Notes: generated from the sequence alone by a model not told the origin. A stretch of 64,000 nucleotides of DNA from Sva-07 sp963743825 (GCA_963743825.1 CAVURC010000018.1:62001-126000), one strand, 5' to 3'. Shown: positions 43,351 through 52,160, counted from the first letter of the stretch. A program made the numbers and translations.

Positions 43351-44454
43351 TCAGGGAGCCGTCGGGACTTCGATCTCGCCCGAGATGATCTGCTCCTTGA
43401 AGGCGTCGAGCTGGTCGGCGATGTCGTCGACGAAACCACCCGAGGTGGAGTAGCCGACGCCGTCGACGGAGAGGTCGAAGACCTGCACGCCGGCGGCGTC
43501 ACCGCCCTCGCAGACCGTCTTGATGGTCTCGTACGTGGCGACGTCGACCTTCTTCAGCATCGAGGTCAGCACGTACGGCTGCAGCTCCGGCGACACCAGT
43601 TCGTACTGGTCGGAGTCGACGCCGATTGCCCACACCGAGCCGGGTTCACCGGCTTCGGAAGCGGCCTCGAACACGCCGAGGCCCGAGCCGCCAGCGGCGG
43701 CGTAGATCACGTCGGCGCCCGCTTGGTACTGCGACGCCGCGATCTCCTTGCCCTTGGCTGCATCGTTGAAGCCGCTGAAGTCCGGCGGCTGCGTGATGTA
43801 GTTGGCCAACACCTCGATGTCGGGGTTCACGGCCTGCGCACCTGCGGTGTAGCCGGCCTCGAACTTCTTGATGAGGTCGTTCTCGACGCCACCGATGAAG
43901 CCGATCGTGCCGGTCTGGCTCTTGAGCGCAGCGGCGGCGCCGACCAGGAACGAGCCCTGCTCCTCGGCGAAGGTGAGCGATGCCACGTTCGGCGCGTCGA
44001 CGACGGAGTCGATGATGCCGAATGCGGTGTCGGGGTTGGCGGCCGAGGCCTCGGTGATGGCGTCACCGAAGAGGAAGCCGACAGCGATCACGAGTTCGTT
44101 GCCCTCGTCGACGAGACCCTGGACGCGCTGGGCGCGGTCGCCGTCACCGGTCGGGGTGGACTCGCTGCCGACGACGCCGAGTTCGGCGACGGCCTTGTCG
44201 AGTCCGGCGGCGGCGGCGTCGTTGAACGAACGGTCGCCACGGCCGGTGATGTCGTAGACCACGCCGACGGCGCAGTCGCCCTCGCCGGCAGGTGCGTCGG
44301 TGCCCTCGGTCATTGCCTCGGTGCTGTCAGGCGCCTCGGTGGCTTCGGTCTCTGTTGCGTCGCTCGTCGAGCTGGCATCGTCGTCACTGCCACACGCGGC
44401 CAGGCCGAGTGCGGCGATGATGCCGATGGCGAGCAGCTTCTTGCTCTTGATCAT
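43351..44454 (-). CDS. BMP-family substrate-binding lipoprotein (purine nucleoside receptor-like)
   Basis: 367 residues. The signal peptide MIKSKKLLAIGIIAALGLAACGS has a lipobox LAAC (Cys ~21), then an Asp/Ser/Thr/Glu linker and a BMP domain: VGVVYDITGRGDRSFNDAAAAG, GFIGGVENDLIKKFEAGYTAGA and YAAAGGSGLGVFEAA. These are PnrA/Med-type nucleoside-binding residues. A strong AAGGGGAG ribosome site precedes the ATG at 44454. It is first in the nucleoside ABC operon and is anchored outside the membrane. Confidence 0.93.
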   Translation of the reverse strand: MIKSKKLLAIGIIAALGLAACGSDDDASSTSDATETEATEAPDSTEAMTEGTDAPAGEGDCAVGVVYDITGRGDRSFNDAAAAGLDKAVAELGVVGSESTPTGDGDRAQRVQGLVDEGNELVIAVGFLFGDAITEASAANPDTAFGIIDSVVDAPNVASLTFAEEQGSFLVGAAAALKSQTGTIGFIGGVENDLIKKFEAGYTAGAQAVNPDIEVLANYITQPPDFSGFNDAAKGKEIAASQYQAGADVIYAAAGGSGLGVFEAASEAGEPGSVWAIGVDSDQYELVSPELQPYVLTSMLKKVDVATYETIKTVCEGGDAAGVQVFDLSVDGVGYSTSGGFVDDIADQLDAFKEQIISGEIEVPTAP

Positions 44455-44579
44455 GTTCTCCCCTTCAGGATGACTTGTGGTTGGTACATGTCCGGTCGTC
44501 GCCAACGGCGGCGACCGTGTTCACGTGCCGACAGGTTACCCGCTGGTAGGAGGTACTGCTGGCACACCGGCGTGTGAAC

Positions 44580-44598
44580 CGCTCGATCCGGTCGAGCG
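44580..44598. promoter_or_regulatory. Small inverted repeat in the divergent BMP/SGNH promoter region
   Basis: CGCTCGA and TCGAGCG flank a 5-base spacer. It lies in the 183-base gap between the two divergent genes, upstream of a TAACCT-like -10 for the BMP gene on the minus strand. It may be an operator for the nucleoside operon; no regulator is encoded nearby. Confidence 0.3.
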
Positions 44599-44637
44599 CG
44601 ATCAGGTGCCGCTTGGTCGGAGTCCGGCGCCCGTATC

Positions 44638-45585
44638 GTGGATGCCACTGTGTCGAGCCAGCCGACCCCTCGACGCCGCCACAGTCGGCGGCGCTACCTC
44701 GTTCGGCGAGCCGTCGCGCTCGCGCTGGTCCTCGTTGCCGGCTTCGGGCTGGTCCGTGTGGTCGGGTCGATCACGGGTGGAACCGACGATGTCGCCGATG
44801 CCGACGGATCCGAGGTCGTCGATGGCGTACCGGTCACCGCCGACGACACGCTGACGACCGAGGTGTCGGCGCCCGTCGACACCGTTCCCGTCGAGCCCGA
44901 ATCGACCGGGCCCCCGTCGTCCGACAATCCGGCCAAGGTGTTCATCGTCGGCGACAGTGACGCCGGCACGTTCGGCCCCTACCTGCAGACGCTGCTCGAC
45001 GGGACCGGCATCGTGACGACCGAACTCGACTACAAGGTGTCGTCGGGGCTCGCCCGTCCCGACTTCTTCGACTGGCCGGCCGAGATCGACGCCCAGCTCC
45101 CAACGGTCGACCCCGACATCGTGGTGGCGACGTTCGGCGGCAACGACGCGCAGGGTCTGGCAGACCGCAGTGGCGAGTTCATCATCGGTGACCCTGTTGC
45201 CAACGAGGCTGAGTGGGTGGCGGAGTACCAGGAACGTGCCGGTGCCGTGATGGATCAGCTCCTGGCCGATGGGCGCACCGTGATCTGGGTCGGGATCCCC
45301 AACGACGACAACCCCGAGGTCACCGCCCGCATGGCCATCCAGGACAAGGCGGCCAAGGCCGCCGCCGCGGAACGTCCCGACGTGATCTTCATCGACACGT
45401 GGAAGCGCTTCTCGGGTCGCGACGGCGGGTGGGCCGAGTTCGTCATCGATCCTCGCGACGGCCAGGGCAAGGACGTCCGCGCCGATGACGGGTTCCACCT
45501 GAACCAGAACGGCGCCGAGATCCTCGCGATCGACATCGCCCAAGCCATCCGCGACGCCCTCCGCGAGCAAGGCGCCCAGATCTAG
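44638..45585 (+). CDS. SGNH-hydrolase-type (DUF459-like) membrane-anchored protein
   Basis: 315 residues (GTG 44638; GTG 44650 is also possible). An Arg-rich cytoplasmic start and one membrane helix (AVALALVLVAGFGLVRVVGSI) are followed by an acidic linker and an SGNH fold: block I FIVGDSDAGTFGPYL, block III FGGNDAQG, and block V DDGFHLNQNG with the catalytic Asp/His. Likely an extracytoplasmic esterase or acetyl-transfer enzyme acting on cell-wall glycans. The stop is followed by two inverted REP-like palindromes. Confidence 0.83.
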   Translation: MDATVSSQPTPRRRHSRRRYLVRRAVALALVLVAGFGLVRVVGSITGGTDDVADADGSEVVDGVPVTADDTLTTEVSAPVDTVPVEPESTGPPSSDNPAKVFIVGDSDAGTFGPYLQTLLDGTGIVTTELDYKVSSGLARPDFFDWPAEIDAQLPTVDPDIVVATFGGNDAQGLADRSGEFIIGDPVANEAEWVAEYQERAGAVMDQLLADGRTVIWVGIPNDDNPEVTARMAIQDKAAKAAAAERPDVIFIDTWKRFSGRDGGWAEFVIDPRDGQGKDVRADDGFHLNQNGAEILAIDIAQAIRDALREQGAQI

Positions 45586-45587
45586 CG

Positions 45588-45615
45588 TTACATCGGGGTC
45601 AGACCCGCGATGTAA
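45588..45615. repeat. REP-like palindrome (copy A4)
   Basis: TTACATCGGGGTC, A, GACCCGCGATGTAA: arms complementary apart from one bulged base. Two bases after the SGNH hydrolase stop. Paired with an inverted copy 30 bases further on. Confidence 0.88.
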
Positions 45616-45644
45616 TGCGAGCGAGATGGTCGGCGTGCGGAACG

Positions 45645-45675
45645 ATTACATCGCGGGTCTGACCCCTGATGTAAT
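45645..45675. repeat. REP-like palindrome, inverted partner (copy A5)
   Basis: ATTACATCGCGGGTC, T, GACCCCTGATGTAAT. It nearly equals the reverse complement of 45588-45615, so A4 and A5 form an inverted pair 29 bases apart, like a BIME. It lies between the convergent SGNH and crotonase genes. GTAG occurs 5' of it on the minus strand. Confidence 0.88.
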
Positions 45676-45677
45676 GG

Positions 45678-46463
45678 CTACTGCTGTTGGCCGCGGGCTT
45701 GGATGGCGACGCGGCGGGCGTCGACCGCCTCCGGGCTGAACTTGGTGCGGCGCCACGCACGGCTGTCGCGAGCCTCGATCTCCCAGTGGTCGTCGTCGGT
45801 CGCGATCTGGAAGTACGTGTCGCGGATCTGGCGAACGCCGGGCTGGTCGTTGCCGATGATGTCGAGTGCGAGCCGGCGGGTGAACGGCAGCAGATCGGCG
45901 TGTGCCACGACGTGGTTCACGAGCCCGAACGCGAGCGCCTCGTCGGCCGGCATGAAGTTGCCGGTGTAGCTCATCTCGCGGGCGCGGCGCACGCCGATCG
46001 CTTGCGGCAGCAGCACGGTCAGGCCCCACCCGGGCATGACGCCGACCCGCGAGTGGGTGTCGCCGAACTTGGCGTGTTCGCTGGCGACGAGGAAGTCGCA
46101 GTTGAGCGCGAGCTCGAGGCCGCCGGTGACGGCCACACCGTTGACGGCGCCGATGACGGGCTTGGTCAGGCGCGGGAAGGGGCCGCGCACGCCGTCGCGG
46201 TTCCGGCTGCCGTCGGCGCCGGTGCCGCCACCGAGGTTGGCGCCGTTGCTGCCGAGTTCCTTGAGGTCGAGCCCGGCGGTGAACGCCGGATCGGTGCCGG
46301 TCAGGATCAGCACGTCGACATCGGGGTCGGCCTCGGCCTGCTTCATCCGCTCGGGCAGGAGCGCCAGCACCTCGCTCGACAGCGCGTTGCGGGCCTCGGG
46401 ACGATTCATCGTGATCGTCGCGATCCGTTCCGACACCTCGTACAGCACTACATCGTCAGCCAT
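45678..46463 (-). CDS. Crotonase-superfamily protein (enoyl-CoA hydratase-like)
   Basis: 261 residues. The ATG at 46463 is chosen because GGGAGG lies nine bases before it; the ATG at 46472 has no spacing. Oxyanion-hole segments are TAGLDLKELG and NGVAVTGGLELALNCDFLVAS (first Glu kept). The second acidic position reads THSRVGVMPGWG rather than PEx3GxxPGGG, so hydratase activity is less certain. An insert of ~20 Gly/Asn/Asp residues follows the first block. Acyl-CoA substrate unknown. Confidence 0.83.
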   Translation of the reverse strand: MADDVVLYEVSERIATITMNRPEARNALSSEVLALLPERMKQAEADPDVDVLILTGTDPAFTAGLDLKELGSNGANLGGGTGADGSRNRDGVRGPFPRLTKPVIGAVNGVAVTGGLELALNCDFLVASEHAKFGDTHSRVGVMPGWGLTVLLPQAIGVRRAREMSYTGNFMPADEALAFGLVNHVVAHADLLPFTRRLALDIIGNDQPGVRQIRDTYFQIATDDDHWEIEARDSRAWRRTKFSPEAVDARRVAIQARGQQQ

Positions 46464-46482
46464 GTCCGACATCCTCCCACAA

Positions 46483-46537
46483 CCCGAAATGTGCAGGGAT
46501 ATGTGCACGCAGCGCACATCCGGGCGCATTTTTCGGG
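46483..46537. repeat. Structured 55-bp dispersed repeat (copy E2)
   Basis: Second copy of the family at 14663-14720. Outer stem AACCCGAAA/TTTCGGGTT and inner stem ATGTGC/GCACAT. It lies 20 bases upstream of the crotonase ATG, so on the minus strand it would be in the leader of that mRNA. Confidence 0.75.
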
Positions 46538-46561
46538 TTTCGGGACGGATTGGGGGTCGCG

Positions 46562-47182
46562 TCAGTCGGGGTCGTCGGGGGGGAGGAAGGCGAGCGGGAG
46601 GTCGCCGAGCTTGACGAGCGTCGCCGCGACCCAGCCGCCGAGCGCGCCGAAGTGCTCGTCGAGCAGGGTGCTCGTTCCGTCGGCGACGGTCTCCTCGGCG
46701 AGTTCGTACAGGCCCTCGTAGGTGATCTCGGCTGCGTACTCGGTGGTGAGGTCGAGCGGATCGGTGGCCGTGTCGGGATGCGCGATCTCCGAGGTCAGCC
46801 CGGCGCGTTCCATCCGGTCGTCGCCCACGAGCGGGCTCTGCTCGGGAACGGCGTTGAACAGCATCTGCGGATCGACGGGCTTCGCGAGGCGCTGGATACG
46901 CAGCACGATCTCCATCTCGATCGCCGGGCGGCGCTCGAGTTCGGCCTCGACATACCACTGGCGGTACGCCGCCTGGCTCCACGCCGGCCAGTCGAAGGTG
47001 ATGTGTGCCACGACCCGCGGCGGCTCGCCCTCACCGGGCAGGCCGTAGCTGGTCTCCCACGTGAGATCGCCGAGCAGCACGTCGGACTGGAAGTGTTCCT
47101 CGAACGCCTGACGTTCGAGGAACGCCGCCTCGAATGCGTCACGCAGGGCGCTGATGGCATCGGTGAAGACGTGGTCGAGCAT
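46562..47182 (-). CDS. Conserved hypothetical protein
   Basis: 206 residues beginning MLDHVFTDAISALRDAF. Acidic, soluble, mixed alpha/beta, rich in Trp/Tyr/Glu (VVAHITFDWPAWSQAAYRQWYVEAELERR). No signal peptide, membrane helix or catalytic motif is recognised. The same frame stays open upstream to 50224, but that extension is antisense to the crotonase gene and is an artefact of high GC. It is divergent from the crotonase at 47228. Confidence 0.65.
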   Translation of the reverse strand: MLDHVFTDAISALRDAFEAAFLERQAFEEHFQSDVLLGDLTWETSYGLPGEGEPPRVVAHITFDWPAWSQAAYRQWYVEAELERRPAIEMEIVLRIQRLAKPVDPQMLFNAVPEQSPLVGDDRMERAGLTSEIAHPDTATDPLDLTTEYAAEITYEGLYELAEETVADGTSTLLDEHFGALGGWVAATLVKLGDLPLAFLPPDDPD

Positions 47183-47227
47183 GTGCGACCAGCAGGCTAA
47201 CCGGGCGCCCGTGCCACACTTGCCCCC

Positions 47228-47992
47228 ATGACTGGTTCCGCACCGCTGGTACTCACCGACGTCGCCGACGGCGTCGGCACCCTCACGCTCAACAACCCCG
47301 ACGAACGCAACACGCTGACCGCCCCGCTGGTCGCCGAGATCATCGCTGCGATGGAGTCGTTCGAGGCCGACGAATCGGTCGGCGCCGTCGTGGTCACCGG
47401 CACACCCCCGGCCTTCTGCGCCGGTGCGAATCTCGGCAATCTGGCCGAGGCGACGGGCGGGAGCCTCGGAACGATCTACGAGGGTTTCTTGCGTGTCGCG
47501 CGCAGCCCGCTGCCCACGCTCGCCGCGGTCAACGGTGCCGCAGTGGGCGCCGGGATGAACCTGGCCCTCGGCTGCGATGTCCGCATCGTCGCCGACACCG
47601 CCAAGCTCGACACCCGGTTCCTTCAGCTCGGCATCCATCCCGGCGGCGGCCACACCTGGATGCTGCGCCGCATCGTCGGGCCGCAAGCGGCGATGGCAGC
47701 CGTGGTGTTCGGCCAGGTCCTCGACGGCAAGGAGGCCGAGCGAATCGGGCTCGCCTACCGCTCGGTTCCGTCGGAGTCGCTGCTCGAGGTCGCTCACGAG
47801 TTCGCCGCGAAGGCTGCGTCGGTGCCGCGGGAGTTGGCGATCGTGACGAAGCAGACGATCCAGGCAATGGCCGACGTCGACGATCACCCCGCAGCGGTCG
47901 CTCGGGAACTCGAGCCGCAGCTGTGGAGCACCCAGCAGCCATGGTTCGCCGAACGGCTCGCGGCGCTGCAGGCGCGGATCTCCACCAAGTAG
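47228..47992 (+). CDS. Enoyl-CoA hydratase/isomerase family protein with altered active site
   Basis: 254 residues, crotonase fold (APLVAEIIAAMESFE, FCAGANLGNL, NGAAVGAGMNLALGCDVRIVAD, FLQLGIHPGGGHTWML). Neither classical catalytic glutamate is at its usual place: the GGGxCE position reads GAGMNL, and PEx3GxxPGGG reads FLQLGIHPGGG. It may be an isomerase, dehalogenase-like or non-hydratase member. It converges on the transglutaminase gene with only 7 bases between stops. Confidence 0.82.
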   Translation: MTGSAPLVLTDVADGVGTLTLNNPDERNTLTAPLVAEIIAAMESFEADESVGAVVVTGTPPAFCAGANLGNLAEATGGSLGTIYEGFLRVARSPLPTLAAVNGAAVGAGMNLALGCDVRIVADTAKLDTRFLQLGIHPGGGHTWMLRRIVGPQAAMAAVVFGQVLDGKEAERIGLAYRSVPSESLLEVAHEFAAKAASVPRELAIVTKQTIQAMADVDDHPAAVARELEPQLWSTQQPWFAERLAALQARISTK

Positions 47993-47999
47993 TACGCGA

Positions 48000-50191
48000 T
48001 CAGCGGGCGCCGCGCTCCAGCGTGACCACTGCGCTGCGCGTGCGCGCATAGACCTCGTCGTCGTCGACCCAGGCCGGATCGAACGCGACCCGGTCGAGCG
48101 TCGCGGCAACCGATGCCGCGAGCCCGCTGCCGCCGTCGTCGACGAGCGCAGCGCGTCGCGGATTCGTGAACCGGTCTGTTGGGGTCGGGTCCGGAAAGAC
48201 CGGACGGTCTGTGGGGTCGGGTCGGAATGACCGGAGGGCGGGGGGAGTGCGGCGAAGCGGTCCTGCAGGAGGCCCCAGCGGCCACGGCGGCGGCGATGAC
48301 GCCACCGTCTGATGGCGCCCGACAGCACCCAGACCGCCACGGCCGCGACGGCGAGCCCTGCGAGTTCGACGCGATGCGAGTCGATCGACGACATCGCGGC
48401 GCCGGCCAGGTCGCCGCCGACGGTGCCGGCACGTGCCTCGCCGGCCAGTGGGACCTCGGCGGTCGGATCGAATGCCTGCCAACCCGTCTGCGGGAACCAC
48501 ACCTCGACCCAGGCGTGGGCGTCGCTGGCGCGCACCTTCCACACGCCTGACACGCGGTCGCGCTCTCCTGCGACGTAGCCCGTGGCAAGACGGGCCGGCA
48601 CGCCCTGGCTGCGCAACATGATCGTCAGCGTCGACGCAATCTGTTCGCAGAACCCGCGCTGCGACTCGAACAGGAAGTCGTCGACGGCATCGCCGGCGGG
48701 GACCGGAGCGTCGAGGTCGTACTCGGTGTTGGCTGCCAGCCATCGTTCGTAGGCGAGGATCGTGTCGTAGGTCGACCCGGCGCGCAGGTCGCCGGCAAGG
48801 TCGATCGTGCGCTGCGTGGTCGATTCGGGCAGCTCGAGGAACGGTTCGAGGAACTGCTGGTCACCGCCGGCCGCCTCGCGGAACTCCTCGTAGAACTCGC
48901 CGAGGTCGCCCTGGGCACGCAGCACGTCGGCGGTCACGGCCACCCGTTCGGAGACGACCGTGTAGACCGAGCCGGGCGCGAGGACCACGTCGGAGCGCAG
49001 CGCGCCGTCGGGTCGGGTCCACAGCGCCCCGTCGAAGATCACCTGTCGGGGTCGAGCGGCGGCGAACACGATGTTCGGGAGGGCGGTTTCGACGTAGTAG
49101 GTCTGGGTGAATTCCTCGGTCGGCACCAGCGCTGCGGAGTCGTCGCCGATCGTCGCGGGAACGTCGATGATCGGGCCGTCGCGTCGCACTCCGGTGTCGG
49201 TCGACACCGTCCACACGCGGCCGTCGAACTCGCTGAACGTCTGGCCCCGCCAGAACGCCGGCTCCGGAGCCCGCACCCGCATGACGATCTCGTCGCCCAG
49301 GTCGCCGCGCACGCTCGTGTCGAGCGATTCGGTGAATCCCGGGTACCCGACGACGGGAGATCCTCGGTCGTCGCCGACGTCACCTCCCGTCGGTGCGGGT
49401 GAACCGTCGGGCGACGCCAACGCACCCGGCGACGCAACCGGTGCGTCGTCCGGCGACAGAGCCGGCAGGCCGAGCGAGGCGGGACCGTCGGGAATCGGGA
49501 CCACGCTCAAGAGCGCGAGCGTGGCGATGGTGGCAGCGCCGACCCACGCCGTCGATCGCAGGATCGATCGGGTGCCGATGGTTTCGACTCGTTGCTGACG
49601 CGGTGGCCTGCCGGTGAGGAGCAGCGAGGCGAAGAACGCGACGCCCCATGCGGCGATCCACCAGCCGAGTGCATCGTCGATGCGGAGTCCGGCGGCGTAG
49701 GAGGCCACGACGAAGGTGATCGCCTGGTGGACGCGCAGTGTGCGCCGGTCGACCACCTCGAAACCGTGGAGGACCACCAGCAGCATCAACATGTTCGGCA
49801 TCGGGCCGCGCAGCACTGCCAGCAGGCCGTCGATGCCCCGAGCGTCGGCTGCGATCAGTGCCACTGCAACGACGATCGTCAGCACGATCGCGACTTGGAG
49901 TGCCACGGGGCGCCGACCCGATCGCCGGCCGAGCCACATGGACACGACGACGCCGAGCAGGAGGCCGAACGCGATCGTGGCGATCAGCGCCGCTGACCTC
50001 GACAGCGCTCCGACGAGCAGTGCCAGGCTCGCAAGCGCGGCAGCACCGGCCGTCCAACGCGCCGGAGCGCCGACGCCGGACTCGGGCTCGAGATGGCTGA
50101 ATCTGATCGGGCGCCTCCACCACGCCGGGCGCGGCGACGCGGGGTGTGTGAGCGACGGCCTCGGCGGTCCAGGCCGCCCAGGTCGCGGCAT
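48000..50191 (-). CDS. Transglutaminase-like membrane protein (TgpA/DUF3488 type), frame changed by an internal repeat
   Basis: Several N-terminal membrane helices (ARWTAGAAALASLALLVG onward) precede an extracytoplasmic transglutaminase core with catalytic Cys in SQRGFCEQIASTLTIMLRSQGVPARLATGY and His/Asp in DAHAWVEVWFPQTGWQAFDPT. A last helix (VELAGLAVAAVAVWVLSG) and a basic tail follow. The frame is good to RFAALPP at ~48240. Then a double repeat (48171-48234) intervenes, and the natural tail FTNPRRAALVDDGGSGLA...VTLERGAR continues in a different frame to 48000. The start is unclear: the nearest in-frame ATG (50191) overlaps the DUF58 coding end. Confidence 0.78.
48171..48234. repeat. Two tandem copies of the CCGGTCT-type repeat inside the transglutaminase gene (D2, D3)
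   Basis: Copy one (48171-48203) contains all 32 bases found at 5362-5393. Copy two (48205-48234) is a diverged version lacking a few bases. The host gene changes frame across this block. The frame difference fits an inserted length of 62 or 65 bases (2 modulo 3), close to the 64 bases of repeat. Confidence 0.82.
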
Positions 50192-51074
50192 CGTCGTCGC
50201 TGCGGATCGGGAACGACTCGCCACCGATGCTCACCGCGACGTCGTGCCCGCGCCGGAGACCTTCGTCGAGTGTGTATCGAAGTCGGGCAGCACTCGAGTC
50301 GTCGACGGGCTCGGCGATGAGCCCATCGAGGTCGACGACCCAGTGCTCGTCGGCGACCGCCGCACGGTCGTGGACGATCAGGTCGCCGACGCGCAGCGAC
50401 GACGGCCAGTGGATCGATCCGACCGCATCGCCGTCGCGCCACGGTCGAACGCCGTCGACATCGCCGTGATGGTTGCCGCGTTGCGCTGCCACCAGGCCCT
50501 CGTGCCGTGCGCTCGAGCTGGTGACGGCGAGGAGTGCATCGTGACCCACGGGGGCGACGTGCACCTCCTCGACGGCGATCGCACTGCGGTGCCGCCACCA
50601 GATGAGACCGAGCGGTCCGGCCAGTTCGATCGTGGTGTGGAGCAACGTCACGATGCCGGGATCGCGGAACACGGCGTGCACGCTCATGTTGTTGCCGCGG
50701 ACCGGGCGCAGCACCTCGGCGGCGATCTCCGACTCGGCGTGTGGTGACGTGTGAGGTGACGTGGTAGGTGACGTCGACAGTCGGAGTCGACCGCTGCGAC
50801 CAACGTTGGGGCCCGCGACCGCCACTCGGAGCAGCACCGGCGAATCGACCGTCGTCACCGGGGGTCCGGCGATCGAGACGACCCGGGTCCGCCGAGCGTT
50901 CGACCATCCGGCCAACGCCTCGACGACGCCGGTCACGAGCAGCGCCGCCATCAGCGCGATGACGACCGGCGTGCCGGTCAGCCGGGCGATCATCCCGGCG
51001 ACGACCCACGCGGCCACGAGCGCGCCGGCACCGGGCGACAGGCCGAGCGGGCGGGTGTGTTCGTCGGCAACCAC
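50095..51074 (-). CDS. DUF58-domain protein (MoxR-linked), no stop before the transglutaminase frame
   Basis: Begins at GTG 51074, two bases after the MoxR stop. Two N-terminal membrane helices (ALVAAWVVAGMIARLTG; VVIALMAALLVTGVVEAL), a beta-rich region and the DUF58 core with the family block GVRPWRDGDAVGSIHWPSSLRVGDLIV. Good coding ends near 50095 (GVVEAPDQIQP), but that frame has no stop for another ~700 bases, while transglutaminase coding starts in the next frame at the same place. Either a one-base error hides a DUF58-transglutaminase fusion, or a stop has been lost. The end given is the end of good coding. Confidence 0.75.
50740..50778. repeat. Short GTGACGT tandem repeats inside the DUF58 gene
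   Basis: Three or four copies of GTGACGTGnnAG-like units encode TSPTTSPHTSPHA. A low-complexity linker between beta strands; likely variable in length. Confidence 0.6.
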
Positions 51075-51076
51075 GG

Positions 51077-52093
51077 TCAGATCGTCGGAGGCGCGACCCT
51101 CGACACGCAGTCGGCCGCGATCTCTCGCCCGGCGGCGACGGTGGACGTGGAGCCGGCCACACGGTGGGCCAGCGCCGGCACGCTCGCTCGCACCACATCG
51201 TGCGCGGTGACGTAGTTGCGACCGTCGAGCGCTGCGAAGGCGCGGGCGAGCGCCACCATCGCCACGCCGCCACGGGTCGACGGGCCGACTCGTACCCGTG
51301 GGTCGTTGCGGATCGCGTCGAGCAGCTCGACGACGTAGGCCGCCACCGCGTCGGTGATCTGCACCGTTGCCACCACCTCGCGGGCGGTGACCAACTCGGT
51401 GAGGGTGGCGACGGGCTCGACCGCATCGAGCATCGATCTCCCTCGCCGTCCGGTGAGCACCTCGACCTCGGAGGCAGCTGACGCGCGCCCGGGGGTCACG
51501 ACCGCACGGAAGCGGTCGAGTGCGCCCTCGCCGAGCCCGTACGTGCCGGCGATGTCGATCGGGTTCTGCGTGGCGACGAGCATGAATGGGTCGGGGAGGC
51601 GGTGGCTCACGCCGTCGACGGTGACCGTGGACTCCTCGGCGAGTTCGAGCAGTGCCGACTGTGTGCGAGGCGTCGCCCGGTTGAGTTCGTCGAACACGAC
51701 GATGTTGGCGAACACCGGACCGGGCCGGAATCGCATGCCGTCGAGGTCGAGCTGTCCACTCGGGACCATCGAGCCGGTGATGTCGCCGGGCAGCAGATCG
51801 GACGTGCCCTGGATGCGGTGGAAGGTGCCACCGACGGCTCGCGCCAGCACCTGGGCGAGCAGGGTCTTGCCGACGCCGGGGAGGTCTTCGATCAGGAGGT
51901 GTCCGCCGGCGAGGAGCGTTGCGACGCTGACTTCGACGACGTCGTGTTTCCCGGCGACGACGGTGTCCATCGCGCCGATGAGACGCGCTCCGAGCGCGGC
52001 CACGCCATGGGCCTCCCGGTCGAGGATCGAGTCGGTCTCGATGGTCGGATCGTTCGAGGGCGCGAGTGGGCTGGGCGGCGGCAAGGTGTCCAC
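51077..52093 (-). CDS. MoxR-family AAA+ ATPase
   Basis: 338 residues from a GTG. Walker A is LIEDLPGVGKTLLA, Walker B VVFDELNRATP, sensor 1 VATQNP, and the arginine finger region EGALDRFRAVV. MoxR ATPases act as chaperones for VWA/DUF58 proteins, and here the DUF58 and transglutaminase genes follow directly. In other actinobacteria this trio is linked to cell-envelope or morphogenetic roles; here the client is unknown. Confidence 0.93.
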   Translation of the reverse strand: MDTLPPPSPLAPSNDPTIETDSILDREAHGVAALGARLIGAMDTVVAGKHDVVEVSVATLLAGGHLLIEDLPGVGKTLLAQVLARAVGGTFHRIQGTSDLLPGDITGSMVPSGQLDLDGMRFRPGPVFANIVVFDELNRATPRTQSALLELAEESTVTVDGVSHRLPDPFMLVATQNPIDIAGTYGLGEGALDRFRAVVTPGRASAASEVEVLTGRRGRSMLDAVEPVATLTELVTAREVVATVQITDAVAAYVVELLDAIRNDPRVRVGPSTRGGVAMVALARAFAALDGRNYVTAHDVVRASVPALAHRVAGSTSTVAAGREIAADCVSRVAPPTI

Positions 52094-52160
52094 ACGGGTT
52101 CATCGGCCCGGACCCGCCCGGTCTTGAAGCAGCATCCGAACCGTGCGGTCGCACCAGGGT

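Noticed and set aside
44455..44637. Purine riboswitch upstream of the nucleoside ABC operon
   Set aside because: I looked for the conserved three-way-junction loops and did not find them; only ordinary short inverted repeats are present.
46562..50224. A single 1220-codon open frame on the minus strand
   Set aside because: Its middle is antisense to a well-supported crotonase gene and its residues there look shuffled. It joins a real hypothetical gene (46562-47182) and the transglutaminase by chance openness at high GC.
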